From: Firmicutes bacterium UBA4845
Lineage (GTDB): Bacteria > Bacillota > Clostridia > Tissierellales > Sedimentibacteraceae
Assembly: GCA_002399975.1 (NCBI GenBank)
Contig: DHER01000065.1
Coordinates: 1-7,389 of the forward strand
Direction of reading: 5' to 3'
DNA length: 7,389 bases
The translations under genes and the position numbers were made by a program. How positions within the stretch are numbered: the first letter of the stretch is position 1; the number at the start of each line of letters is the position of its first letter. Shown here piece by piece: positions 1-6,542 of this stretch. The notes under the pieces are model-generated. The model saw nothing but the letters and a program-made list of their open reading frames with translations, was not told the DNA's origin and did not search any database.

Positions 1-59
1 CGAATTTTTATTCAGCCTCGAATTATAAAATTTAGCACTGCTATTAATTACTCCCCCTC

Positions 60-350
60 TTATTTTTTTAGATTATTGAAGTACTCTAAAACTTTCCCTT
101 CAATTTCAACATTATTCATAAATTCATCAATACTAATTACAGGAACTTTTGCTCTGTTTAAAATCCTTTCAGATAGTTCTTTTGAAATAAAAATAACATC
201 ACATTGATTTGAGCAACAAGTATCAACATCTCCACAAAATACTTCGGCTTCTAAGTTGTGTTTTTTAAGTATACCCTCAATATTCATCCTTAGCATTAAC
301 GAAGACCCGCATCCAAATCCACAAACTGTTTGAATTTTTGGTACAACCAT
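60..350 (-). CDS. PTS system EIIB component, ascorbate/galactitol-like type
   Basis: Small cytoplasmic phosphocarrier (96 aa) that would take phosphate from EIIA and pass it to a sugar or sugar acid during uptake through a EIIC membrane partner. The N-terminal P-loop of the PTS_IIB superfamily is visible: V-C-G-F-G-C-G-S-S-L-M at residues 9-19, with Cys10 as expected phospho-acceptor, followed by the amphipathic helix LRMNIEGILKKH. Length matches UlaB/SgcB/GatB-like stand-alone EIIBs. It starts at ATG 350; GGAAGGG lies directly upstream and a stronger GAGGAGG lies about 12 bases upstream, so the start could be slightly different. Six Cys residues (10, 14, 39, 45, 46, 50) are more than usual. 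A GGGGGAG motif follows the stop, so another gene (EIIC would be expected) probably begins beyond the left edge. The insertion sequence lies just upstream and may have cut it off from its original promoter. Substrate cannot be told from sequence. Confidence 0.85.
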   Translation of the reverse strand: MVVPKIQTVCGFGCGSSLMLRMNIEGILKKHNLEAEVFCGDVDTCCSNQCDVIFISKELSERILNRAKVPVISIDEFMNNVEIEGKVLEYFNNLKK

Positions 351-374
351 CCCTTCCTCATACCTCCTCGTATA

Positions 375-405
375 ATAAGGTTATAGTTGGCGTTTGCAAA
401 ACGCC
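375..405 (+). repeat. Left end of the insertion sequence: 13-bp repeat plus hairpin
   Basis: ATAAGGTTATAGT (375-387) also occurs exactly at 2139-2151. It is followed at 389-405 by a perfect 7-bp stem, GGCGTTT/AAACGCC, with a GCA loop. This is the outer left end of the transposable element and lies in the 5' flank of the EIIB gene. Confidence 0.65.
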
Positions 406-525
406 TCACCCCGCATAAAATCAGGGCTTTAGAATACTTTTATCTATATAACTCCTCACCAAAACGTGGTAAAATTAAATTGTATAGATTAATAATATCG
501 CATAATAGAAAGGAGTTATTTGCTA

Positions 526-1977
526 ATGTTAAAATCGAAACAATTATCTATTGCGGATATTTATTCCGACTGTACCAACTCATTTGATAACGATAAATAT
601 CATTTCCTCGAACTTCTGGAAAATAACATTGATCTCGATGAATTGATACCGGCCAATTTTCCAATTCATTTTTATTCATCGGTTGGTAGACACCGAAAGT
701 ATCCCCTTATTGGCTTCATATGGTCCTTGCTGATTCAAAGAATTTTCTCAATTCCTACTGATCGCTTATTGATCATATTCCTTCAGTACTCCAGAGAACT
801 TCGTGAGTTTTGTGGTTTCTCTAAAGTGCCTGATGCTTCAAAGTTTACTCGTTTTAAACAGGACTTCTTACCAGATTTGCAGTCCATGTTCGATAAACTT
901 GTTGATATTACAGAACCTATATGCCATCAGATTGACAACAACCTTGCTTCCATGCTTGCCTTTGATACCTCTGGTATTGAAGCCTTTGTAACTGAAAATA
1001 ATCCAAAGTATGCAAACACAATTATCAAGCAACTTAAGTCATATAAAAAAGCATTTAATCTAGATGATTCCTATGATCCTTATAAGACTGCCTATAGTTC
1101 TATGCCTTCTCATGCTGCTGCCAATCCTGCAATTAAGCAACTCTACATTAATGGACATTTCTGTTACGTATATAAGTTTGGTATGCTTACCAATGGACTT
1201 GGTATTGTCAGGGATATTACCTTTTACAATCAAAAATTCATCGATGCACACCCTGACCTGGTAGTTAAAAAAAAGTCTGATTCTCCTGATGAAGATAAAT
1301 CACTAGGAGACTCAAAGGCATTATTCCCTGTATTAAAGGACTTTTTTGAAAAGCATCCTTTCATTCAGCCGTCTACCTTTTTAGGTGATTCTGCATTCGA
1401 TACTATCCTCACGTATCCTTTTTTGCTTAATGATTGTCATTTTGCCAAAGCCTACATTCCTCTTAATACAAGGTCTGGAATTAAAAATCAAGATTACACT
1501 ATTAATGAAGATGGCATACCTTGTTGTCCAAATGATCCTAAGCTTCCATTAAAACCAGAGAGTACCTCCAAATTACGAAATGGTGTACTTCGATATAAAT
1601 TTGTATGTCCCAAAGTGAAATGGGTATCCGTTAATGGTGCTAAACATAAACGCCAATGTTACTGTAAAGAACCATGTACAGATTCGCCCTGTGGGCGAAT
1701 GGTATATGTTTACCCTGAAAAAGACCTTAGAGCATATCCCGGAACTATCCGTGGAACTCAAGAATGGGAAAACACTTACAAAATTCGTGCTGTAGTAGAA
1801 AAATCTATTAATCACTTTAAAGATAGCTTCTGTCTTGCTGGCTGCAGAACACAGAATGAAAGAACTCTCCATGCGGATTTGTTGCTATCTGGAATCACTC
1901 AGTTAATCACTGTAATCCTTGCAGATAAGATCCATCAGCACAAATATATCAGAAGTTTAAAACCACTTATTGCTTAG
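526..1977 (+). CDS. DDE transposase (IS4 superfamily / IS1182-like, DUF772-type N-terminus)
   Basis: Transposase of about 483 aa, apparently complete. ATG at 526 is preferred because AGGAG at 511-515 lies 10 bases upstream; the in-frame TTG at 520 would be only 4 bases from it. The N-terminal part (about residues 45-115) has the DUF772-like pattern RHRKYPLIGFIWSLLIQR...LREFCGF...P..SKFTRFKQDF seen in IS4/IS5/IS1182-type transposases. Likely catalytic acidic residues are D147 in AFDTSG, D288 or D292 in LGDSAFD, and E425 in VVEKSINHFK (numbered from this ATG). Between the second D and the E there is a Cys-rich stretch (about residues 333-390: CC, C, C.C...C....CG) resembling a metal-binding insert. 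No frameshift or stop is present, so the element could be active. The family label is my recognition of motifs; IS family assignment needs comparison with reference elements. Confidence 0.88.
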   Translation: MLKSKQLSIADIYSDCTNSFDNDKYHFLELLENNIDLDELIPANFPIHFYSSVGRHRKYPLIGFIWSLLIQRIFSIPTDRLLIIFLQYSRELREFCGFSKVPDASKFTRFKQDFLPDLQSMFDKLVDITEPICHQIDNNLASMLAFDTSGIEAFVTENNPKYANTIIKQLKSYKKAFNLDDSYDPYKTAYSSMPSHAAANPAIKQLYINGHFCYVYKFGMLTNGLGIVRDITFYNQKFIDAHPDLVVKKKSDSPDEDKSLGDSKALFPVLKDFFEKHPFIQPSTFLGDSAFDTILTYPFLLNDCHFAKAYIPLNTRSGIKNQDYTINEDGIPCCPNDPKLPLKPESTSKLRNGVLRYKFVCPKVKWVSVNGAKHKRQCYCKEPCTDSPCGRMVYVYPEKDLRAYPGTIRGTQEWENTYKIRAVVEKSINHFKDSFCLAGCRTQNERTLHADLLLSGITQLITVILADKIHQHKYIRSLKPLIA

Positions 1978-2138
1978 GTTGTATTTAATATGTCTAATTT
2001 AATTAGTTTATTTGTTATATCTTTTTTCAATAATAGATCGTAATCCATTCTAAAACAGTTCTTTGATGCTTTAAAAAAGTCTGCCTTTAAATTTTGGCCT
2101 TTTCTATCTCAATTTAAAAATTCATTTCGCAATTACCT

Positions 2139-2175
2139 ATAAGGTTATAGTCAGTTAAATGACTGCTATAAACTT
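2139..2175 (+). repeat. Right end of the insertion sequence: hairpin containing the terminal repeat
   Basis: The stretch 2141-2175 is an imperfect palindrome: AAGGTTATAG, bulged T, CAGT, loop TAAATG, ACTG, CTATAAACTT. The arms pair except for one mismatch and one bulge. Its outer arm is the terminal inverted repeat partner of the left end, and its inner arm is a direct copy of the left-end 13-mer. A T-rich run follows, so it could also stop plus-strand transcription leaving the element. Confidence 0.6.
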
Positions 2176-2305
2176 ATTTATTTTTATTTTACTTAAAAGT
2201 TCGTAAGTTGTCCAAACTATTTAAGGGACCTAAGGGATAGACTATATAAACATACAGTCCGTTTTGACTGTATATTTATTAAGGTTACCTTTTTTTTGAA
2301 AAATT

Positions 2306-2341
2306 ATTTCATTTTCTTCTTAACATATTATCAAATTGCTT
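2306..2341 (-). repeat. Partial duplicate of the 5' end of the YheO-like pseudogene
   Basis: Read on the minus strand, this segment contains AAGCAATTTG, TAATATG, AAGAA and GAAAATGAAAT in the same order as at 6971-6925, with three substitutions and one gap of about 11 bases (about 33 shared bases). In the reading frame that matches the pseudogene it gives SNLIIC, then a stop, then EEN, against SNLVICQEQN in the other copy. It is too short to code. It looks like a remnant of a second, more decayed copy of the same regulator gene or its upstream region. Confidence 0.5.
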
Positions 2342-2499
2342 AGGGTACTTCAAAGTTTATTTCTTATACTATATATCCTTTTCAACACTAATCTAATAAT
2401 TCCCGCTAATTTGTTAAAGAAGTTTTAATTTTTCTATCAATTTATTAAAATTTCTTAATAGTTTCAAATAAATATTACATCTAATCGTGCTAGAGAAAT

Positions 2500-2534
2500 A
2501 AAAAAAGCACACCTACAAAGTTTTTGGTGTACTT
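2500..2534 (-). terminator. Rho-independent terminator (minus strand)
   Basis: On the minus strand the arms AAGTACACC and GGTGTGCTT (plus positions 2526-2534 and 2505-2513) pair at 8 of 9 positions around a 12-base loop, and are followed directly by a run of seven T (plus 2500-2506, partly shared with the stem). It lies downstream of the decayed minus-strand remnant at 2757-3139 and was probably its terminator. Confidence 0.65.
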
Positions 2535-2756
2535 CCATCTTAACTGCTTTTTTATAAATTACTTTTTAATATACTATTCTAGTTAATACTGTATAAATCA
2601 TATCATGCCTATAATTTCTGACCTGTGGGCAGTAGTTTATATGAATTATGAATAATTCATTAATAGCGATACTATGTTTAATATATTCAATTGGGAATAG
2701 ATAAAATAATTTACTTAAAATAATAGGTATACCTATGGCTGATACTCATCTACATC

Positions 2757-3139
2757 TCAATTTGAAGGTAATCTTATCATGAGGTAGTTATCCAGTTTAT
2801 CCTTTCGCTGTCCAGGATACTTCTTATGGCATACCTTCATAACATCCTCAAGTATTGGTCCCATTATTACTGATCAGTTCCTGTTTCTGCCTCATCAAAA
2901 AGAAACATTTGCCCCTTGATTCCAAGAACTTTTGGTGTCTCCAAACTTTTTCCGTATAGTTTTTTCGCCAAGTAAGCTACTGTCTCATGCAGATTCTTAT
3001 GTTTGAATTAGAAATGTCTAAAATCTCTTAAGAACTTTAAGTTACTTTAGCATTCCTGTGTTATATTGGAGATTATTCCACCGATATGTGGTGTTACAAT
3101 CCATCTTTTTATTTGGCGCTTACATATTACTGATCCTTT
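2757..3139 (-). pseudogene. Decayed coding remnant, identity not recognised
   Basis: Three protein-like pieces lie in order on the minus strand. From about 3139 to 3050 one frame reads KGSVICKRQIKRWIVTPHIG and on to NITQEC before a stop (3047-3049). The same frame, after another stop at 3008-3010, continues from 3007 to 2870 with FKHKNLHETVAYLAKKLYGK and later GIKGQMFLFDEAETG, ending in two stops. From 2864 to 2757 a different frame gives MGPILEDVMKVCHKKYPGQR and a basic, charged tail ending LPSN. The coherent amino-acid composition, shared orientation and following terminator suggest one former gene broken by two stops and a frameshift. I do not recognise the family; a mobile-element or phage protein is possible given the neighbouring insertion sequence, but this is only a guess. 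No start codon can be assigned. Confidence 0.45.
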
Positions 3140-3187
3140 CTAAGTAAAATAGGCACAGTTAAATCAATATGAATAAAATTTTGAAGC

Positions 3188-3234
3188 ATTAAAAGACTCA
3201 AGCCATATCTTTATGCTAGCTTGAGTCTTTTAAT
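3188..3234 (-). terminator. Strong rho-independent terminator of the enzyme/transporter operon
   Basis: A perfect 16-bp stem, ATTAAAAGACTCAAGC (3188-3203) with GCTTGAGTCTTTTAAT (3219-3234), encloses a 15-base loop. It lies 56 bases past the stop codon of the NhaC-type gene. Because both arms end in A/T runs it can work in both directions. Confidence 0.85.
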
Positions 3235-3290
3235 ATTATATATTGTGCCCCAACATTCAACAATAAATTAACTTGTTCTAGCTATTATCT

Positions 3291-4769
3291 TTAATTAGCA
3301 TTTTTCATATCTAACTTATCTTCGGATGGCAACTCTTTTACCATTTCCCCGCCTTTACCTTCAAAAACCCTTCCCCAACCTGATAAACAAGCAATTAACA
3401 TTATAAACCATAATGCCCAACAATAAAATGTTGTAAAGAAAAGAGATGAGGGGTCAAGGGGAGTTATAAAGGAATATGTTGAAGATACACTCTTCATAGT
3501 TCCAACTAACAATAATACACATCCCCCATATGGAACAAAGAAGGGGAATGAGCACACAGCTGCACTTAAAATATCAGCTCTCCTATAGGGATGAAGTTTA
3601 TTCTTCTTTCCTATAGCATTTACAAATGGAGCAACACATATATTTGCTATTGTGTTTATAGCAGCTATTAATATACCAAAAATAGTTGAAAGTATGAATA
3701 TAGAAAGATCAGCACCTCTTGGAGTCTTTATAACCTTTTCATTTAGCCAATCAACGGTTATTTCCATACATCCACTTTCAATTAATAGATTCCCCATTGC
3801 AACTACTACCATCAACAATATACAAACAGTTGTCATTCCTGCAACTCCATCTGGAATAGCTCCAGTAACAGCACCATTTTCAATTGCTATTAAATCTGAA
3901 AATGTAAATAATCCTGCTGGTAAACCAATAATTATAGAAGCAATAATTCCAACTGTTATTGCAGTAAAAATACTTTTACCTTTAACTGCTAAATATATAA
4001 CAATAGCAGTCGGTATTAATAGTAATAAACCCTTTGGATTTGTATATTTTGTAAGTATATCCTCTGCTGCAACTGTACTTTGAACAGAAGAAGCTCCTCC
4101 AAAAATACCAAACAATACTATTGCAATAATACCTGCTGTTATCGCATACTTAGACCTGCTCTTAACCACTCCTCCTATTTCAGCACTACCATCTTTATTT
4201 GTGTATTCTTGGCTTGTGGCTGATATTATTGTAGTATCAGAAACAGGAGCAAGATTATCACCAAAAGCAGCACCACTTAAAATAGCTCCACCTAAAACTG
4301 CAGGATTACATCCTAACAATAACCCTGCAGGATATATAATAAATCCCATTGTAGCTATAGTACCAAAACCTGTGCCTGTAGCCACAGCGAATATTGCTGA
4401 AAATATAAAAGCTACAATAGTAAACCCTGCACCTCTAACTCCGAGTTGAATACTTAACCATACTAATCCCTCTACTATTTGACCACTCTTTAAAATGCTT
4501 CCATAAATACCTACTACTAGCCATATCAATACTGCTGTCATACCGACATTAGAGCCTAATCCCTTTATAATAACATTCCAATACTCTTCTTTATCTTTTG
4601 CAAAAAACATTCCGACCATTAATCCTAATATAGCTGATCCAATCATCATATTTAAATCTGCTGCTTTTAAAAAGGATAAAGTAATTGTTATAACTATAAA
4701 TATTAGAAATGGAATTAAAGCCATAAATTGGTTACCCTTAAACTCTAATCGCTTATTTTCATTTTCCAT
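3291..4769 (-). CDS. NhaC-family Na+/H+ antiporter-like secondary transporter
   Basis: Polytopic inner-membrane protein of 492 aa, usual length for the family, with about 11-12 hydrophobic segments from residue 17 to 465. The NhaC signature GAAFGDNLAPVSDTTIISA is at about residues 166-184, preceded by the Gly/Thr-rich TGTGFGTIAT (131-140); INTIANICVAPFVNAIG is at about 371-387. NhaC members include Na+/H+ exchangers and Na+- or H+-coupled antiporters of organic solutes such as malate/lactate (MleN), so family membership alone does not give the substrate. ATG 4769 is supported by AGAGG at 4779-4783 (9 bases upstream). It lies 134 bp after the desulfidase-like gene on the same strand and is followed by a strong terminator, so I infer co-transcription and a role in moving the substrate or product of that enzyme, with ion exchange as the driving force. 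The spacer has no clear terminator, only weak AT-rich hairpins. Confidence 0.9.
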   Translation of the reverse strand: MENENKRLEFKGNQFMALIPFLIFIVITITLSFLKAADLNMMIGSAILGLMVGMFFAKDKEEYWNVIIKGLGSNVGMTAVLIWLVVGIYGSILKSGQIVEGLVWLSIQLGVRGAGFTIVAFIFSAIFAVATGTGFGTIATMGFIIYPAGLLLGCNPAVLGGAILSGAAFGDNLAPVSDTTIISATSQEYTNKDGSAEIGGVVKSRSKYAITAGIIAIVLFGIFGGASSVQSTVAAEDILTKYTNPKGLLLLIPTAIVIYLAVKGKSIFTAITVGIIASIIIGLPAGLFTFSDLIAIENGAVTGAIPDGVAGMTTVCILLMVVVAMGNLLIESGCMEITVDWLNEKVIKTPRGADLSIFILSTIFGILIAAINTIANICVAPFVNAIGKKNKLHPYRRADILSAAVCSFPFFVPYGGCVLLLVGTMKSVSSTYSFITPLDPSSLFFTTFYCWALWFIMLIACLSGWGRVFEGKGGEMVKELPSEDKLDMKNAN

Positions 4770-4903
4770 ATTATTAAACCTCTTCCCTAATTATTAATTA
4801 CAAAGGTTCTGTCATAATATAGTTATGTGTCATTATGTTATATTTTTTCATTGTAGTTATTAAAGTAATAATAACTCACCCGTCCAAAATAATATTATTT
4901 CTA

Positions 4904-6205
4904 TCAATTATTTTGTTTTTTTTGCCTTTCAAGCATAATATCTAATATTACATTATTTGTTTCCAACATGCCTGGCGAAGCTATCTTTCCTATGTTTTGC
5001 ATTGTCTCTTCAACAGTATATCCAACAATGCCACTATCATCTGGTATACGAATATTTTTCAGAGAAAATAGTGCTGCTTGAACAGCAGCAGCTGCTGCTG
5101 TGATAGCTTTCAGTGTACATCCATAATTGCCACCATCGCAAATTACCCCAGTTATATTACAAGCCATATTTTTGATAGAATAACCTATTTGTGTAGCATT
5201 CCCTCCAAGCAAATAAACAACACCTGCACTTACAGCTGTACCTGCAGCAACAGCACATCCACAAAATGCTGATAATCTGCCTGAAAAAGCTTTAATATAA
5301 ATTGTTACTAAATAACTTAATGCTATAGATCTAATTAATCTTTCTTGATCTATGTTTTCTTTTTGAGCTATAGCAATTAAAGGCATGGTTGCAATTAACC
5401 CATGGTCACCACTACCACAAATAGACATAGCAGGCTTTGCAATTCCACCCATACGAGCATCAATTGCATATGCAGTATACATTTGAGCATAACTTATAAT
5501 ATCATCACCTATTCTTTTTTCTTGTACCATCTCATATATTGCTTTTCCCAATCCCATAGCAGGACCGCTCTTGCCTGCTTCTGCGAGTTCATTATTTAAT
5601 TCAACTGCTTCGGAAATAAATTTTATATCATCAATAGGTACATTGTTAACAAAGTCTATAATATCTGCCAATTTTATATTTTTAACATCAAATTTCTCTG
5701 CTTCTTCATTCTCATCTTTTTTTACTGCTTGAAAAATAGTCTTGCCATTAGATTCAACTAATACTATATTGGAATGTGTATTTTTTATTACAGCTCTTCC
5801 AACGCCTCTATCTGTTTCAACCTTCGCTTCTATATATAAATCTACTAACCCTTTCTTAAAACTAACTTTCGCAACTTTTTTCTCATTTAACTGTTTTGCT
5901 TTTTCTATATCTTCAGTTTTTATATTTTCTAAAACCTTCATGCCTAAATCAGGATCCCCTGCAATTGCTCCTAAAAGTGCAGACATTTCATTCCCTTGTT
6001 GATCGGTACCAGGAATAGCACAAGAGAAGCCATTTTTAAATACACCCTCATCTGTAACCACATTAATGTTTTTGATTTTTCCTCCAATAGCTTGGTATGC
6101 CTTGGCTGTAGCTAAAGCTATAGCTGATGGCTCTGTTACACCTAAAGCTGGAGCCATCTCATTTTTAATTAATTTAACAAAATCATTCATTTTTGTACTA
6201 GACAT
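4904..6205 (-). CDS. SDH-alpha/UPF0597 family protein (L-cysteine desulfidase CyuA/YhaM-like), catalytic Cys replaced by Val
   Basis: Cytoplasmic enzyme of 433 aa, full length for the family that includes E. coli YhaM/CyuA and archaeal L-cysteine desulfidase, which release H2S, ammonia and pyruvate from cysteine using a [4Fe-4S] cluster; relatives act as serine dehydratases. Family landmarks: PALGVTEPSAIALA (19-32), SCAIPGTDQQG (61-71), DARMGG (249-254), SICGSGDHGLIATMPL (261-276), RLSAFCGC (310-317) and ICDGGNYGCTLK (355-366). Cys315, Cys356 and Cys363 match the spacing of the cluster cysteines (C-x40-C-x6-C, against C-x39-C-x6-C in E. coli YhaM as I recall it). The motif that is normally GCTEP, whose Cys is the proposed catalytic residue, reads GVTEP here (Val23). 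So the fold and cluster site are kept but the reaction may differ. ATG 6205 has AAAGGAAG 7 bases upstream. First gene of a pair with the NhaC-type transporter; a broken YheO-like regulator lies upstream. Confidence 0.88.
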   Translation of the reverse strand: MSSTKMNDFVKLIKNEMAPALGVTEPSAIALATAKAYQAIGGKIKNINVVTDEGVFKNGFSCAIPGTDQQGNEMSALLGAIAGDPDLGMKVLENIKTEDIEKAKQLNEKKVAKVSFKKGLVDLYIEAKVETDRGVGRAVIKNTHSNIVLVESNGKTIFQAVKKDENEEAEKFDVKNIKLADIIDFVNNVPIDDIKFISEAVELNNELAEAGKSGPAMGLGKAIYEMVQEKRIGDDIISYAQMYTAYAIDARMGGIAKPAMSICGSGDHGLIATMPLIAIAQKENIDQERLIRSIALSYLVTIYIKAFSGRLSAFCGCAVAAGTAVSAGVVYLLGGNATQIGYSIKNMACNITGVICDGGNYGCTLKAITAAAAAVQAALFSLKNIRIPDDSGIVGYTVEETMQNIGKIASPGMLETNNVILDIMLERQKKQNN

Positions 6206-6212
6206 ATTTTCT

Positions 6213-6220
6213 CTTCCTTT
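6213..6220 (-). promoter_or_regulatory. Ribosome binding site of the desulfidase-like gene
   Basis: AAAGGAAG on the minus strand with 7 bases to ATG 6205; it settles the start of that gene. Confidence 0.7.
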
Positions 6221-6292
6221 CTAAATAATTTTATTACTTGTTACTTAAGCAATAAATTTTGGCTTATTTTATTAGTAAGTCTTATAAAAATA

Positions 6293-6335
6293 AATTTATA
6301 CAACGCAATAAAATATTAATATTATTGTATAAATT
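6293..6335 (-). terminator. AT-rich hairpin in the operon leader, possible attenuator
   Basis: Perfect 11-bp inverted repeat AATTTATACAA (6325-6335 read on the minus strand) with TTGTATAAATT (6303-6293), loop of 21 bases, followed on the minus strand by TATTTTTATAAG. Geometry resembles a rho-independent terminator, but only two pairs are G-C, so it would be weak. It lies between the candidate promoter and the enzyme gene, hence possible attenuation; it could equally be a processing site or chance. Confidence 0.35.
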
Positions 6336-6421
6336 GAGGTAGACTATTTTTGGCCTTTTCACCTCCTTGAATAATATTGAACTTAGCTGAAATGTTTTGA
6401 AATATCTAAAAAGGATATTAT

Positions 6422-6449
6422 AATATAATGCGCTTTTACAATTTATCAA
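6422..6449 (-). promoter_or_regulatory. Candidate sigma-A promoter for the enzyme/transporter operon
   Basis: On the minus strand TTGATA (6444-6449) is followed after 16 bases by TATATT (6422-6427); an overlapping TATAAT occurs at 6417-6422 but with a 21-base spacer. It would start transcription near 6410, giving a leader of about 200 bases. AT-rich surroundings make chance matches likely, so this is tentative. Confidence 0.35.
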
Positions 6450-6542
6450 TACGATAAAGCATATAGCTACCTAACTTTTTTATTTTGATGTTAATTAAAA
6501 ATGTTATTGCATTGTATTATAAAATAATAACGTTTTGGATTG

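Larger units (their letters stand above)
377..2175 (+). mobile_element. Insertion sequence with DDE transposase and imperfect terminal inverted repeats
   Basis: About 1.8 kb unit holding one transposase gene. The proposed left end (377-396) reads AAGGTTATAGTTGGCGTTTG and the proposed right end, read inward on the minus strand (2175-2156), reads AAGTTTATAGCAGTCATTTA: 14 of 20 positions match, 9 of the first 10. Each end also carries a hairpin (389-405 and 2141-2175). The left-end sequence ATAAGGTTATAGT is present a second time in direct orientation at 2139-2151, forming the left arm of the right-end hairpin. No clear target-site duplication can be read: the flanks are AAT on the left and ATT on the right. 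The element appears complete because the transposase is uninterrupted. The exact ends are inferred from the repeats and could be shifted by a few bases. Confidence 0.7.
2176..2756. other. Non-coding, repeat- and debris-bearing stretch
   Basis: No open frame of useful length or recognisable product on either strand. It contains a hairpin with an 8-bp stem ATACAGTC/GACTGTAT at 2252-2273, a fragment resembling the 5' end of the regulator pseudogene (2306-2341), a minus-strand terminator (about 2500-2534), a perfect palindrome with 9-bp arms ATGAATTAT/ATAATTCAT at 2641-2660, and a 14-bp perfect palindrome ATAGGTATACCTAT at 2723-2736. The two palindromes could be operator-like sites or chance in AT-rich DNA; nothing nearby decides it. 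Confidence 0.6.
6206..6542 (-). promoter_or_regulatory. Long leader region of the enzyme/transporter operon
   Basis: 337 bp without a clear gene. Read on the minus strand it holds a possible promoter (6422-6449), a perfect AAGGAGGT (6361-6368) with no ATG at proper distance, a terminator-like AT-rich hairpin (6293-6335), and finally the ribosome binding site of the enzyme gene (6213-6220). No T-box, SAM or other riboswitch consensus that I know was recognised. The distance from the putative -10 to the start codon is about 215 bases, long enough for an attenuation-type control region. Confidence 0.45.

Noticed and set aside
387..587. Small plus-strand frame at the left end of the insertion sequence
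   Set aside because: Runs through the terminal repeat and hairpin and overlaps the transposase start in another frame; no ribosome binding site, no recognisable product.
2641..2660. Possible arginine-repressor (ARG box) site
   Set aside because: TGAAT and ATTCA half-sites are present, but the spacing between them is 8 bases and not the 4 bases of the usual ARG box, and no arginine gene is near.
2934..2949. Third copy of the AGTTTGGAC motif (CCAAACTT at 2941-2948)
   Set aside because: Only 9 bases (AAGTTTGGA) match and they fall in the coding-like frame of the decayed gene (GKSLETPK), so chance is the simpler explanation.
2176..3290. CRISPR array or tandem repeat array in the gene-poor stretch
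   Set aside because: No regularly spaced repeats of 20-40 bases; only isolated palindromes and one partial duplicate with a distant site.
3652..4449. Plus-strand open frames opposite the NhaC-type gene (3652-4083, 4201-4449)
   Set aside because: They lie entirely inside a well-supported membrane-protein gene on the other strand, have low-complexity Pro/Ile/Ala-rich composition and no ribosome binding site; they are antisense shadows.
5078..6002. Plus-strand open frames opposite the desulfidase-like gene
   Set aside because: Ser/Thr/Cys-rich translations typical of antisense reading of an AT-rich gene; no start signals and no family motifs.
6206..6542. T-box or known riboswitch upstream of the desulfidase-like gene
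   Set aside because: No T-box sequence (AGGGTGG..ACCGCG) and no SAM, lysine or glycine riboswitch core could be recognised.
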